DNA of 64,000 nucleotides from Neisseria elongata subsp. elongata (GCF_900113545.1 NZ_FOPS01000010.1:23807-87806); one strand, 5' to 3'. Shown: positions 29,172 to 38,264, counted from the stretch's first letter. Translations and numbers: made by a program. The notes: generated by a model from the letters alone, not told the origin.

Positions 29172-29213
29172 AATAAATACCTGAAATACGAAAAAATCGA
29201 ATAAATCTAAAGA

Positions 29214-29462
29214 TTAATGAAGGATATAGACTTTTCTGTTGCCATAAGCACGGTTGATGGCATCGGCCTCATCCATCATTTCTTCACGGCGCTCCCTACG
29301 ACGCTCTGCACGCTCCGCACGCTCATCGTTCTGAACACGGCGCGAATCAGCCTGCATTGCGGCCTCTTGCTCCGGAGAAGGAATGAAACGCTGACCGCCA
29401 TAAGTAACGCAACCTGTCAGTGACAATAAAACAGCACATACCAAAACAGTCTGTTTGACCAT
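29214..29462 (-). CDS. Small charged lipoprotein (82 aa)
   Basis: Lipobox LTGC (MVKQTVLVCAVLLSLTGC). The mature part is dominated by Arg and Glu (DERAERAERRRERREEMMDEAD) and probably forms one long helix. No family was recognised. It lies upstream of the glycine-zipper lipoprotein gene, and both have a shared charged-helix character. Confidence 0.8.
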   Translation of the reverse strand: MVKQTVLVCAVLLSLTGCVTYGGQRFIPSPEQEAAMQADSRRVQNDERAERAERRRERREEMMDEADAINRAYGNRKVYILH

Positions 29463-29763
29463 AGTTTAAAACCTCACATTTAAAAAGCTTACATTACCAT
29501 TCTGCATTAAAGATTTGTAAATTTCAAATTTAAATAAAACATTAAAGCATGATGTTTAATAAAAATATTTAATTAACGCAGGGTATCGGATAGTATTAAA
29601 TAATTGAATATATTATTTTTTTAAACGTCTAAGTCCCTATTTATCCAATTTGACAGCGAAAAATAGACATACTGTTTTTACCTTCAAGTACAACACATAT
29701 AACAACAGGGGAGCCGGCCATTATGCCGACTCCCCTGTTTGCCCGATGCTTTATCGGTCTGAA
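29463..29763. other. AT-rich intergenic region
   Basis: About 300 bases, AT-rich from 29480 to 29700, lie between the promoter side of the lipoprotein pair and the 3' end of the His-rich gene. Several TATAAT-like boxes are present but none is decisive. It ends in the terminator of the His-rich gene. No open frame or RNA fold was recognised. Confidence 0.6.
29705..29739 (-). terminator. Terminator of the His-rich protein gene
   Basis: Arms of 15 bp (AACAGGGGAGTCGGC against GCCGGCTCCCCTGTT, one mismatch) with a 6-base loop lie 25 bases after the stop codon on the minus strand. Without DUS. Confidence 0.75.
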
Positions 29764-30102
29764 TTATGCAACGATTTCTACCGAGCCGTGGTCATCGCAA
29801 TGATCGCCGTGCTGGTGATGCAGACGGCCGTTGACCAAGTAATCGATATGGTCGCCGTGAGGGACAGCTTCATGTCCGCAACCTTCTCCGTGAACATGGC
29901 CCGCACAGGTATCGAGCGGGATGCAGGCATCGGGGTTGGTTTCATTTACCGGCAGGGTGTGTTCGTCGTAATGGCCGTTGTGCTCATGGTGCAAATGGCC
30001 GTCGTGCAGGTAGTCGATATGGCCGTCATGTTTGATGGCGGTATGACCGCAGCCGCTGCCGTGAACATGGGCGTGGTCGTGATGAATAGTGCAGTGTGTC
30101 AT
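29764..30102 (-). CDS. Histidine-rich metal-binding protein with internal duplication
   Basis: The 112-residue protein has about 27 histidines and no signal peptide. It is built from two copies of one unit: H-G-x-G-C-G-H, then HDGHIDYLHDGHLHH in copy 1 and HGDHIDYLVNGRLHH in copy 2. Such proteins bind zinc or nickel and are often under Zur or co-encoded with zinc transport. A GAAGGAAG site precedes the chosen ATG; the frame upstream is non-coding. A sequence matching the Neisseria Zur operator lies about 120 bases upstream, which makes a zinc store or chaperone the best guess. Confidence 0.85.
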   Translation of the reverse strand: MTHCTIHHDHAHVHGSGCGHTAIKHDGHIDYLHDGHLHHEHNGHYDEHTLPVNETNPDACIPLDTCAGHVHGEGCGHEAVPHGDHIDYLVNGRLHHQHGDHCDDHGSVEIVA

Positions 30103-30221
30103 GATGCTTCCTTCGATTTGATTAAGGCCGGGTATGGTCTTGCCCGGTTTTAGGGAAACGCGATAATAGTCTCCCAAAACGGAAAAGTAAATACCTAAGC
30201 ATATGTTTTTTATGAAAATTT

Positions 30222-30236
30222 TGTTATAGTATATCA
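30222..30236 (-). promoter_or_regulatory. Candidate Zur operator upstream of the His-rich gene
   Basis: TGTTATAGTATATCA matches the published Neisseria Zur consensus TGTTATDNTATAACA at 14 of 15 positions. It lies about 120 bases upstream of the His-rich start. On the minus strand it overlaps a plausible promoter (TTGATA, 17 bases, CATAAA), so bound Zur would block transcription when zinc is plentiful. Confidence 0.65.
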
Positions 30237-30246
30237 ACCGCTGCCA

Positions 30247-30747
30247 TTATTCTCCGATGGCCGCCTGCCCAAGTCCGACTTCATGCGGGTTGAGCCGTGC
30301 CCGCTCTTCCTGACCTAGCCCGATGGCTTTTCTCAGGCGGGTCATATAGGCGTTTACGTCCAATCCTCGGCCGTAACGTTGCGCTTCCCAAATGGTTTCG
30401 GCCAATGCTTCCATCATGTGGTGCTCCGCCCGCACCCAGTCGCCGTTATGGCGGGCGCACAGGGTTTGGTGGATGGTGCGGATCCCGGGCGGCTGGTCGA
30501 TGGCGGCCTGTTCTTGTATCGAGAGGTGCAACGAAAGGTGGAGGAAGGGGTTTTCCCTGCCGCCTTCCGGTTTCCATTCCGCATCCAGATAGTCCTCGAT
30601 GTTTTCCAGATAATCGGCATATTCCTGATGGGCTTCGAGAATCCGCAATGCTTTTTGCTGCAATGCATCCAATTGCAGCGGGGCAAACCGCTGCCGCCAA
30701 ACGTCGGCGAAGAAGCGGCGCACATCGTGGGTGTTTACGTCATACAT
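30247..30747 (-). CDS. DUF1841 family protein (166 aa)
   Basis: A helical cytosolic protein with the N-terminus MYDVNTHDVRRFFADVWRQ and the segments NPFLHLSLHLSIQEQ and HHMMEALAETIWEAQR, which define DUF1841 in beta- and gamma-proteobacteria. The function is not known. The ATG at MYDVN is preferred over one 19 codons upstream that lies beside a DUS. Confidence 0.88.
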   Translation of the reverse strand: MYDVNTHDVRRFFADVWRQRFAPLQLDALQQKALRILEAHQEYADYLENIEDYLDAEWKPEGGRENPFLHLSLHLSIQEQAAIDQPPGIRTIHQTLCARHNGDWVRAEHHMMEALAETIWEAQRYGRGLDVNAYMTRLRKAIGLGQEERARLNPHEVGLGQAAIGE

Positions 30748-30836
30748 GGTTTGCTTTTCCGTAAAAAGAGGCCGTCTGAAAATGGTTTTGACCCGGCAAA
30801 ACATTTTTCAGACGGCGTGTATCGTTATTCGACATT

Positions 30837-31295
30837 TCAGCGGAATCCGCCCTTGCCTTTTCCTTTGCCTTTGCGCTGCTGAGCCTGCATTTCCTGCATG
30901 GCTTTCATCTGCGCCTGACGGGCGTTCGGGTTGAACATCGACATTTCTTTAAAGGCTTTGTGCGCATCGGCTTCGGGGCAGTTATTGTTCGCCATGCAGT
31001 AAATCATCACTGCATCTTTTTGCGCCTGGCCGCCGCTGTTGTACATGCGGCGCAGGTCGGCCGGATTGATGCGCCCGCTCTCGGGGTCGATGTTGAATGC
31101 TTTGAGGCGTTCGGTAAACTGGCGGCGTTGGCGTTTGATGACCCACACGGCCAAGAGTGCGATAACGGCAATGATGCCCAGTACGCTGAGCAATGCCACC
31201 CACCATCTGACGCCGAACAGTATCAGGATACCGATGATGACGGCGGCGATAACCGAGATGCGGATGGCGGGTTGGATAAACATTTTCGGGTTCAT
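30837..31295 (-). CDS. Membrane protein with Lys/Gly-rich tail (152 aa)
   Basis: Two adjacent membrane helices (about residues 10-28 and 31-53) are followed by a cytosolic helical region and a basic tail (QAQQRKGKGKGKGGFR). The cytosolic part has two cysteines (YCMANNNC). No family assigned. Upstream of the DUF1841 gene on the same strand with a DUS in between. Confidence 0.75.
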   Translation of the reverse strand: MNPKMFIQPAIRISVIAAVIIGILILFGVRWWVALLSVLGIIAVIALLAVWVIKRQRRQFTERLKAFNIDPESGRINPADLRRMYNSGGQAQKDAVMIYCMANNNCPEADAHKAFKEMSMFNPNARQAQMKAMQEMQAQQRKGKGKGKGGFR

Positions 31296-31440
31296 GTCTG
31301 TCTCTTAAATTTGTGTTTGGTTCGAAGTGCGGATTGTAAACCGAATTAACCTTTTCGGCATCTTTTCAGACGGCCTCAACGGCAGGTTCACATATTTCGA
31401 TATTGCCGTACGGTTCGCTTCATTGACGGCAACGGAAACG

Positions 31441-32442
31441 CTAGACCGCCAAGCCGTAAACCATTTGGCGGAAGGCCGCCCAAGCATCGCCGTCCTCCGC
31501 GCCCTTTATCATCCGGTCGATACGGGCGCACTCCTGCAATGCACCGATCAGGCGGCTGACGGACAGCCGCTTGACGGCCAACGGGGCGAGTGTCTGTTTA
31601 TCGCCCCACAGGCGCAGGCTGTTGCGCACAGACTGTACGCTCTGCCCCTGCTTGAGTACGGCGGCCAGCCTAATCAGGGTACGGATGTCTTCGGCCACCG
31701 CCCACAGCAGCAGCACGGGTTCCTCCCCTTCGGCCTCCAAGCCTTCCAGCAGATGCAAAGTCCGTACGGCATCGCCTTTCATCCAGGCCGACGCCAGTTG
31801 GAATACGTCAAACCGCGCCACATTCGCCACGGCCAGCTCGGCATCCGCCACGCTGATAATGCTGCCGCTCGGGTGCAGCAAAGCTAATTTGTCGATTTCC
31901 TGTTTGGCCGCCAGCAGGTTGCCTTCCACCCGCTCGGCAAACAGTGTCAAGGCATCGGCCTCGATGTCTAATCCCGCGTTTTTCAGACGGCCTTTAATCC
32001 AAGCAGGCAGTGCGTTGCCTGAAACGGCTTTGGCTTCCAACACCAGGCCCTGCCGTGCCATCGCCGCAAACCATTTGGCCTGTGTCTGCGCCTTTTCCAG
32101 TTTGGGCAGCATGACGACGGTTACAGTATCGTCGGGCAGGTTTTCCGCCAGGCTCAGCAATGCCTCGCCGCCAGTTTTCCCCGGCTTGCCATTCGGAATA
32201 TGAATCTCCATCAGCTTCAAGTCTGCAAACAAACCCATGCTGTTGGCAGATGCGAGCATTTCGTTCCAGTCGAAGGCGTTGTCCGCAGTGTACACCTCAC
32301 GGTTCAAATAGCCCTGTTGCTTGGCGGCGGCACGCAATTTGTCCAACGCTTCCACGCGCAACAGGTCTTCTTCGCCGTGGATGACGTAAAGCGGTTGCAA
32401 CTTGTCGGCGGCGGATATGTGTTCGATGTTTTGGACGGCCAT
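31441..32442 (-). CDS. holA: DNA polymerase III subunit delta
   Basis: Delta opens the beta clamp within the clamp loader. The 333-residue protein has the N-terminal ADKLQPLYVIHGEEDLL, the segment KLMEIHIPNGKPGKTGGEALLSL, and the C-terminal collar domain. The ATG at MAVQNIEHISA is chosen from the family; upstream sequence belongs to the nqrM terminator. A DUS encodes GRLK inside the gene. Confidence 0.93.
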   Translation of the reverse strand: MAVQNIEHISAADKLQPLYVIHGEEDLLRVEALDKLRAAAKQQGYLNREVYTADNAFDWNEMLASANSMGLFADLKLMEIHIPNGKPGKTGGEALLSLAENLPDDTVTVVMLPKLEKAQTQAKWFAAMARQGLVLEAKAVSGNALPAWIKGRLKNAGLDIEADALTLFAERVEGNLLAAKQEIDKLALLHPSGSIISVADAELAVANVARFDVFQLASAWMKGDAVRTLHLLEGLEAEGEEPVLLLWAVAEDIRTLIRLAAVLKQGQSVQSVRNSLRLWGDKQTLAPLAVKRLSVSRLIGALQECARIDRMIKGAEDGDAWAAFRQMVYGLAV

Positions 32443-32480
32443 GATGAAAAACCAGTTTGGGCGTTGGGTAAAACGATATG

Positions 32481-32507
32481 AAACCGCCGGAAAGCAATCC
32501 GGCGGCT
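32481..32507 (-). terminator. Terminator of nqrM
   Basis: A GC-rich stem (AGCCGCCGGA against TCCGGCGGTT) with a short loop, 4 bases after the nqrM stop and followed by T residues on the minus strand. Confidence 0.75.
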
Positions 32508-32510
32508 GAT

Positions 32511-32723
32511 TTATTGGTCGACGGTAATTTTTTCCGATGCCTCGCGATCCAGTTTTTGCTGCAACGTATCGCACGGCGTTTCGCAATCGCACATTTTCTT
32601 CATGCCCAGCGCGGTAATGCCGCCGCAACTGCCCTTAATCGAGCGTTTGGAAAAAATATAACCGACCGACATGCCCAATATAATCAATAAAAACAGACCG
32701 AAAGTCAGAAGGATGGTACTCAT
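32511..32723 (-). CDS. nqrM: Na+-NQR maturation protein NqrM (DUF539)
   Basis: A 70-residue protein with one N-terminal membrane helix and the NqrM cysteine motif (SCGGITALGMKKMCDCETPCD, four cysteines). NqrM is needed to place the iron centre in the NqrD/NqrE subunits of the sodium-pumping NADH:quinone oxidoreductase. It overlaps apbE by four bases (ATGA). The nqrA-F operon itself is not in the window; a tRNA gene lies upstream. Confidence 0.94.
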   Translation of the reverse strand: MSTILLTFGLFLLIILGMSVGYIFSKRSIKGSCGGITALGMKKMCDCETPCDTLQQKLDREASEKITVDQ

Positions 32724-33775
32724 GATTTATCCTTGTCGCGTAGCAGTTGTTTGAATGCGGAAGACATTTCCGTGCGGTAGCCGCTGCCGTCGCGGATAAT
32801 CAAGAATACCGCCAAACCCTGCTGTTCGGCAAGCTGCAGGGCGCGCTGCTCGCCCAATACGAACAAGGCGGTGGAAAGGCCGTCAGCGGTGGTCGCGCTG
32901 TCGGCAATCACGCTGACGGAGGCGAGGTTGTGGCTGATAGGGACATGCTTTTGCGGGTCGATGATGTGCGACAACCGCCTGCCGTGCGCGTCGACATGGA
33001 AATTGCGGTAGTCGCCCGAAGTGGCCAGCGAATGATTGGCCAGCGGAACGACGATTTGCGTATTGCCGCCTTGCAGGATTTGCGGCTGTTCGATGCCGAT
33101 TCGCCAAGTTTCGCCGCGTTCGTTCTTACCGCGCCCGCGCAATTCGCCGCCGATTTCCACCAAATAGTTTTCAATACCCAGGCCTTCCAGATGGATGGCC
33201 AGTTTGTCCACGCCGAATCCTTTCGCAATCGAAGAAAGGTCGAGATATGTGCCGGCAACTTTTTTGGCCAGCGTCTGTTTTCCACTCACGCCGGCCAGGA
33301 TGATTTTATCCGTACCGACCACGGCGGAAGCCTGCCGGATTTGTTCGTCCGTCGGTTCGAGGGTAACGGTTTTGTCAGGCCCGAAGCCCCACAGATTTAC
33401 CAACGGCCCGACGGTAACGTCCAACGCGCCTTGGGTGAGGCCGTTCAAACGGAAGGCTTCGGCGGTAACGAAGGCAAAATCAGCGGAAATTTCCATCGGC
33501 TCGCCGACAGCCTGCAACTGATTGAAGCGGCTGATTTCGGACGACGGGTCGTAAGTGGACATTTGGCGGTTTACTTCAACCAGCAATTTGTCCAAATCGG
33601 CTTGCACCTGTTCGGGAGGCGGCAAATCTTTGAGGCCGTCTGAAAGATATTTGACGGTATAGGTCGTGCCCATGGTTTTGCCCTGCAAAACCATGGCCTG
33701 CCGTTCGGCGGATGGGCCGCAGGCGGCAAGCAGGACGATGAAGAAGAATGAAAAGAAAAGACGGATGGAGGACAT
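32720..33775 (-). CDS. apbE: FAD:protein FMN transferase ApbE
   Basis: ApbE attaches FMN covalently to threonines of NqrB and NqrC. The lipoprotein signal ends with LAAC. The flavin-binding segments GKTMGTTYTVKY, GALDVTVGPLVNLWGFGP, DLSSIAKGFGVDKLA and the C-terminal ADSATTADGLSTALFVLG are all present in 351 residues. It is coupled to nqrM downstream. A GGAG site precedes the ATG. An in-frame DUS encodes SDGL near residue 47. Confidence 0.96.
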   Translation of the reverse strand: MSSIRLFFSFFFIVLLAACGPSAERQAMVLQGKTMGTTYTVKYLSDGLKDLPPPEQVQADLDKLLVEVNRQMSTYDPSSEISRFNQLQAVGEPMEISADFAFVTAEAFRLNGLTQGALDVTVGPLVNLWGFGPDKTVTLEPTDEQIRQASAVVGTDKIILAGVSGKQTLAKKVAGTYLDLSSIAKGFGVDKLAIHLEGLGIENYLVEIGGELRGRGKNERGETWRIGIEQPQILQGGNTQIVVPLANHSLATSGDYRNFHVDAHGRRLSHIIDPQKHVPISHNLASVSVIADSATTADGLSTALFVLGEQRALQLAEQQGLAVFLIIRDGSGYRTEMSSAFKQLLRDKDKS

Positions 33776-33800
33776 AAATCGAAATACGGCGGCAGGTAAA

Positions 33801-33831
33801 GCAAAACCCCTGAATAACTCAGGGGTTTTGC
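33801..33831 (-). terminator. Terminator after tRNA-Ser
   Basis: A perfect 13-bp inverted repeat (GCAAAACCCCTGA / TCAGGGGTTTTGC) with a 5-base loop lies between tRNA-Ser and apbE. Confidence 0.85.
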
Positions 33832-33837
33832 AAAGAT

Positions 33838-33930
33838 TGGCGGAGTAAGAGGGATTCGAACCCTCGATGCAGGTTGACCCCACATGCCTCCTTAGCAGGG
33901 AGGTGCCTTCAGCCTCTCAGCCATTACTCC
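33838..33930 (-). tRNA. tRNA-Ser (anticodon GCT)
   Basis: A 93-base class II tRNA with encoded CCA. The acceptor stem is GGAGTAA with TTACTCC, the anticodon stem CCTCC/GGAGG holds the loop CTGCTAA (anticodon GCT), and a long variable arm (GTGGGG...CTGC region) is typical of serine tRNAs. The T loop is GGTTCGAATC. Confidence 0.95.
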
Positions 33931-34070
33931 GTGTTCAGAACCGCGGACTATACGGAATTTGCCCGCCGCTGTCAATCGCCGCAGCCGCTTTTTCAGACGG
34001 CCCGGATTTAAGCAAATGAAATGTTAAGGAATTAAGGCATTGTCAAATCGTCCGCATACGGCAAACCCGG

Positions 34071-34433
34071 CTAGCGGCTGATTTGTCCGCCGATATAGTA
34101 GCCGCCGCCTTCATAGGTTTGCCCTATGCTGCCGCTTTGGCCTTCCACGCGGTACACCTGTCTCGGCGGCGGATTGTGGCGCGGATAGCAGCGGCGGCGG
34201 TTGCCCCTGTCGTAATAACAGTCGTAACCGCCCTGATAGACGGAAGCCGGGGTGGCGTCGCCGTAAACGACGGTGGTGCCCGGCGGGGCATTGATGGTCA
34301 CGGTTTTGTTGATGGTGGTGCGGCTTTCCACGGGCAGGTCGATGACTGCATAACGGCCGTACGGCGTTTCGCTGTACACGCAGCCCGCCAACAGCAGGGC
34401 GGATACGGCGGCCAGATATTTGGTTTTCATCAT
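34071..34433 (-). CDS. Lipoprotein, Tyr/Gly-rich (120 aa)
   Basis: Lipobox LAGC after MMKTKYLAAVSALL. The mature protein is rich in Tyr, Gly and Arg with a two-cysteine loop (YDCYYDRGNRRRCYPRHNPPP). Tandem ATGs make the start ambiguous by one codon; GGAG lies at the right distance for the first. Function unknown. It is downstream of the DUF1287 gene on the same strand with a DUS between. Confidence 0.8.
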   Translation of the reverse strand: MMKTKYLAAVSALLLAGCVYSETPYGRYAVIDLPVESRTTINKTVTINAPPGTTVVYGDATPASVYQGGYDCYYDRGNRRRCYPRHNPPPRQVYRVEGQSGSIGQTYEGGGYYIGGQISR

Positions 34434-34477
34434 TTACTACTCCTTTTCAGACGGCCTTCCGGTGCCGTAACAAGGGG

Positions 34478-35059
34478 TTATCGCGGCAGACGGTAATGGC
34501 CGGTGATTTTGTAGCGTCGGAGGATGTTTTCTTCACGGGTCCCACGTCCGATGTTGTGCAGAATAAGCGGCTCTCCTCCCGCGCTTTTGCGGTCGGAAAC
34601 GATGCCTATGTGGGTAAGGCCGCGACCCAAATCCCAGGTAACGATGTCGCCGGCCAGAAATTTTTCGTCATGGGTTTGATAGCCCTTGCGTTGGAAATAG
34701 GTGGCGATGTTGGGTACGCGGCGGTGGTCGATGTTGCGGTCGGGCTGGGTCAGACCCCATTTTTTCGGGTAGGCGGCAAAATTCTTGCTCATGTCTTCGT
34801 GTATCAATTGCTGCAAATCGATTTTCTGCCGCCGCAGCGAACGGACGACGACATCGGTACACACGCCTTTGTGCACGGGCACATCCCCCATCGGATAGCC
34901 GATATTGCTGTAGGCGGGATCGTAGGCGGTGGTGCGGCCGATTTGCTGGCGCGCCTCCCACACCAGCTTTTGTGCCGAGACGGCATGCGCCTGGACGGCA
35001 GCCATCGAAAGAGCCAGTGCGAATATCTTCATCCGTATCGCCCTACTTTTTGTCTTCAT
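34478..35059 (-). CDS. Secreted DUF1287 family protein
   Basis: DUF1287 proteins have an NlpC/P60-like fold, with Cys and His in the expected places: KGVCTDVVVRSLRR and GRGLTHIGIVSDRK. This suggests a papain-like cell-wall hydrolase, although the family is uncharacterised. A signal peptide with a basic n-region (MKTKSRAIRMKIFALALSMAAVQAHA) is present. The upstream ATG is preferred because a GGGAGG site precedes it; an internal ATG nine codons later has a weaker site. Confidence 0.85.
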   Translation of the reverse strand: MKTKSRAIRMKIFALALSMAAVQAHAVSAQKLVWEARQQIGRTTAYDPAYSNIGYPMGDVPVHKGVCTDVVVRSLRRQKIDLQQLIHEDMSKNFAAYPKKWGLTQPDRNIDHRRVPNIATYFQRKGYQTHDEKFLAGDIVTWDLGRGLTHIGIVSDRKSAGGEPLILHNIGRGTREENILRRYKITGHYRLPR

Positions 35060-35110
35060 TCCTCCTCCCCCTGCGCGGCCGTCCGTTTTTCAGACGGCCT
35101 GAAAAACATT

Positions 35111-35138
35111 CGGAGCCGCCGTAAAGCCGGCAGCTCCG
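35111..35138 (-). terminator. Terminator of lolA
   Basis: An 11-bp stem (CGGAGCTGCCG region against CGGCGGCTCCG, one mismatch) followed by a T-rich stretch lies a few bases after the lolA stop on the minus strand. Confidence 0.7.
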
Positions 35139-35144
35139 TTTTGT

Positions 35145-35765
35145 TTATTGACTCAACACGTCCACACCTTTGGGCGGCACAAATTTGAAATTGCCGCGCG
35201 ATAAGTTGGGATGGGTGTTCACATTGCTGAATTTGATGCTGGTCTGATTGCCGAAACCGTCTTTCAGCTCCATGGCCGCCAGCGTGTCGCCCTTGAAGCC
35301 GATGCGGATGAACTGGTATCCGGCATTGTTTTTCTTCGGCGTGGCGAGCACATAATCAATGCCGTCGCCGAAGCCGTCTTCCTTCAGGCTGTAACTGGAA
35401 TCCAAAGCGTTTTTGTCCGACAGGATGGATGCGGGGCTGTCGCCGATGGCCTGCGACTGGTCGGATTTGGTTACCTGTTTCAAATCGACGTCGTACAGCC
35501 AAATATGCTGGCCGTCGCCGACTATCGTTTGTTTGTAGGGCTTGCTGTATTCCCAGCGGAAGAGGCCGGGACGCATAATTTGGAACGTACCGCCGGAAGT
35601 TTGCGTTTTCTTTTTGTTTTTCACGGTTTGGCTGAACGAGCCGCTCAAGCCGTCGGCATCGGCATTGAATTTTTTCAAGGCATCGATTCCGCCCGCCTGC
35701 GCCGCGCCGATTGCCAGGCCCAACATAGCGGCAGCGAAGAATTTCGAATAAGTCGTCTGTTTCAT
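35145..35765 (-). CDS. lolA: Outer membrane lipoprotein carrier LolA
   Basis: LolA ferries lipoproteins across the periplasm from LolCDE to the outer membrane receptor. The 206-residue precursor has a signal peptide ending AAQA, the SGSFSQTV and RPGLFRWEYSKPYKQTIVGDGQHIWLYDVDLKQVT core and the late IRIGFKGDTL segment. The ATG at MKQTTYS follows AAGGAAA; the longer frame is rejected. Many lipoprotein genes in this window encode its clients. It is not part of the pigment locus 4 kb away. Confidence 0.93.
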   Translation of the reverse strand: MKQTTYSKFFAAAMLGLAIGAAQAGGIDALKKFNADADGLSGSFSQTVKNKKKTQTSGGTFQIMRPGLFRWEYSKPYKQTIVGDGQHIWLYDVDLKQVTKSDQSQAIGDSPASILSDKNALDSSYSLKEDGFGDGIDYVLATPKKNNAGYQFIRIGFKGDTLAAMELKDGFGNQTSIKFSNVNTHPNLSRGNFKFVPPKGVDVLSQ

Positions 35766-36002
35766 TAAACATTTCCTTACGGCTGGATTGCAACAAAGCG
35801 GCAGTATAAAGCCTATCTTCAAACGGGCAAGTACTTCGGAACGGGTTTAATTTTTGTAAAGCCGTTAAGGATATGTATTGACTGCCGTTTTATTTTCAGA
35901 CGGCCTCAAGCTTTGACAATTATTTAATTCCCCGCCCGGGCCAGATACGGCCTTGCGGGGGTTTGACCTTATAATAGCGGCTTTTCGCCGTCGGGAAACT
36001 TT

Positions 36003-36845
36003 ATGCACTCCCTTTATTCACTGCTCGAACAGGCACTTTTGTCCCGCGACCCGGAACAAAAATGCCGGCTGGTGCGCGAACTGGCCGAGTGTTCGGCACA
36101 ACGCCCGCCTTTGGAGAAGAATGCCGCGCCGCCGTTGGATTTCCGCGAAGCCGGCCGGCCGGACAAACCCGCGCTGGTTCCGCCTTCAGCCGTTACGCCG
36201 CGTAAAATGAATACGCCGGAAGGTTATGCCGCGATGCTGCACGCCATCTGCCACATCGAATTCAACGCCATCAACCTCGCGCTCGATGCGGCCTACCGCT
36301 TCCGCCTGATGCCCGACGAATTTGTGTACGACTGGATACAGGTGGCTTGCGAAGAGGAATACCATTTCCGCCTGATGTCGAGCCGTCTGAAAGCCTTCGG
36401 TTATGCCTACGGCGATTTCGACGCGCACAACCACTTATGGGACATGGCCTACAAAACGGCTTTCGACCCCCTGCTGCGGATGGCGTTGGTACCCAGGGTG
36501 CTGGAAGCGCGCGGCTTGGACGTTACCCCCGGCATACGCGCCAAAGTGGCGCAACGCGGCGATACGGAAACATGCGGTGTTTTGGACATCATTTACCGCG
36601 ACGAAGTCGGCCATGTGAAAATCGGCAATTACTGGTATCAGCATTTGTGCCGCCAACGCAGCTTGGAACCGATGGCCTTGTTCCGCAACCTGTTGTCGCG
36701 TTACGACATGTTCGTATTTCGGGGATATGTGAATCTGGATGCGCGGGAGAAAGCCGGCTTCAGCCGGTTTGAACTGGAGCTGCTGCACGATTTCGAACAG
36801 AGCATGAAGACGGACAACCCGCCCGAAGGGAAACAGGCCGTCTGA
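36003..36845 (+). CDS. DUF455 ferritin-like protein
   Basis: A 280-residue protein whose four-helix core carries the carboxylate/His motifs HIEFNAINLALD, ACEEEYHF and YRDEVGHVKIG, typical of di-iron ferritin-like enzymes of the DUF455 family (distantly related to MiaE). The reaction is unknown. The gene ends with a DUS that supplies the final Ala-Val and the TGA stop. Confidence 0.9.
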   Translation: MHSLYSLLEQALLSRDPEQKCRLVRELAECSAQRPPLEKNAAPPLDFREAGRPDKPALVPPSAVTPRKMNTPEGYAAMLHAICHIEFNAINLALDAAYRFRLMPDEFVYDWIQVACEEEYHFRLMSSRLKAFGYAYGDFDAHNHLWDMAYKTAFDPLLRMALVPRVLEARGLDVTPGIRAKVAQRGDTETCGVLDIIYRDEVGHVKIGNYWYQHLCRQRSLEPMALFRNLLSRYDMFVFRGYVNLDAREKAGFSRFELELLHDFEQSMKTDNPPEGKQAV

Positions 36846-36869
36846 AAAAACACGGCGGAACGGATGGGA

Positions 36870-37124
36870 TTAGCGGGTACGGTCGAAATAATGACGGCAT
36901 TTCGCGCCGCAACGTTCGAACAACTTGCGGCAGAAAGGCAGCAGCGGCGAAGCAAACAATACCGATGCCGCCAAAGCAACCGTTATCACGACTGCCTGCG
37001 GCTTGGCAAACACAGTAAACCGGAACACCTGCTCGGCAATATAATTGATGGCACAGGTAAACAGCACGATATAAATCAGCCCGACAGCGGCCAGCAGCAT
37101 CGGACAGAGGACAGAGCGTTTCAT
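36870..37124 (-). CDS. Small membrane protein (84 aa)
   Basis: Two hydrophobic segments (about 9-28 and 45-65) and a basic Cys-containing tail (FCRKLFERCGAKC). It is convergent with the DUF455 gene, 24 bases apart. No family recognised; moderate support from composition and the membrane pattern only. Confidence 0.5.
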   Translation of the reverse strand: MKRSVLCPMLLAAVGLIYIVLFTCAINYIAEQVFRFTVFAKPQAVVITVALAASVLFASPLLPFCRKLFERCGAKCRHYFDRTR

Positions 37125-37367
37125 AGTCCAAAACCAAACACAGCGAAGGCGTTATTATAGGCAGCCGAACCGCCAAGTAAAGCAATGGCGGCATTAAATC
37201 GGGTAAAGATTAACGGCATATCACGCCGACAAACGGTAAATTATTATCATATCGAACAGACCGCCGCCCCCGCATGCAAAAGGCCGTCTGAAACACCGTC
37301 CCGCTTTCAGACGGCCTCCAAAGCATTTTACCCGACACGGGCGGTTTCAAACCAACGGAAACACACC

Positions 37368-38264
37368 ATGAACAACACAACAGCCGAACGCCTGAAAATC
37401 TACGGACAACTGATGCGCGCGGACAAACCCATCGGCACCATGCTCCTGCTGTGGCCGACCCTGTGGGCATTGTGGATTGCGGCACAAGGCATGCCGGACT
37501 TGACCATCCTCTCAGCCTTCGTCATCGGCACCTTCCTGATGCGCAGCGCGGGCTGCGTCATCAATGACTTTGCCGACCGCAACTTCGACGGCGCGGTCGA
37601 GCGCACCAAAAACCGACCGTTCGCACGCGGCGCAGTCAGCAAAAAAGAAGCACTGCTGCTGACCGCCGCGCTCTGCCTCGCCGCCGCGCTCTGCCTGCTG
37701 CCGCTGAACCGCCTGACCTGGCTGATGAGCCTGCCCGCACTGTTTTTGGCCATGAGCTACCCGTTCACCAAACGCTTCTTCCCCCTGCCCCAACTCTACC
37801 TCGGCCTGGCCTTCTCCTTCGGTATCCCGATGGCTTTTGCCGCCGTTACCGGCCACGTCCCGCCCACCGCCTGGCTGCTCTTTGCCGCCAACGTCCTGTG
37901 GACGCTGGCCTACGACACCGCCTACGCCATGGCCGACAAAGAAGACGACCTCAAAATCGGCATCAAAACCTCGGCCATCACCTTCGGCCGCCGCGATGCC
38001 GAAGCCGTACTCGCCTGTCACCTCGGCTTCACCGCCCTCATGATCTGGCTGGGCCTGACGATTTCCGCCGCCTGGCCGTATTGGCCCGCCGTTCCCCTGG
38101 CCCTCTACTGGCAAATCAAACAATACCGCGCCATCCGGCAGCGCGACCGAAACGCCTGTTTCCGCGAATTCCTGGCCAACAACCGATTGGGCGCACTCTG
38201 GTTTGCCGCCCTGCTGGCCAACTACCTCTATTTCAAAATCGCCGCCTTTGCCTTCGGACAATAA
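37368..38264 (+). CDS. ubiA: 4-hydroxybenzoate octaprenyltransferase
   Basis: UbiA prenylates 4-hydroxybenzoate in ubiquinone synthesis at the inner membrane. The two Asp-rich motifs are NDFADRNFD and [12 protein letters not shown]; about eight membrane helices are predicted in 298 residues. The ATG at [10 protein letters not shown] fits the family; an earlier in-frame ATG crosses a DUS pair and is rejected. No ubiC lies beside it. Confidence 0.95.
   Translation: MNNTTAERLKIYGQLMRADKPIGTMLLLWPTLWALWIAAQGMPDLTILSAFVIGTFLMRSAGCVINDFADRNFDGAVERTKNRPFARGAVSKKEALLLTAALCLAAALCLLPLNRLTWLMSLPALFLAMSYPFTKRFFPLPQLYLGLAFSFGIPMAFAAVTGHVPPTAWLLFAANVLWTLAYDTAYAMADKEDDLKIGIKTSAITFGRRDAEAVLACHLGFTALMIWLGLTISAAWPYWPAVPLALYWQIKQYRAIRQRDRNACFREFLANNRLGALWFAALLANYLYFKIAAFAFGQ

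Noticed and set aside
35145..35765. lolA as the LolA-like component of the aryl polyene locus
   Set aside because: It has canonical LolA motifs, lies over 4 kb outside the foreign-dialect region and has its own terminator.
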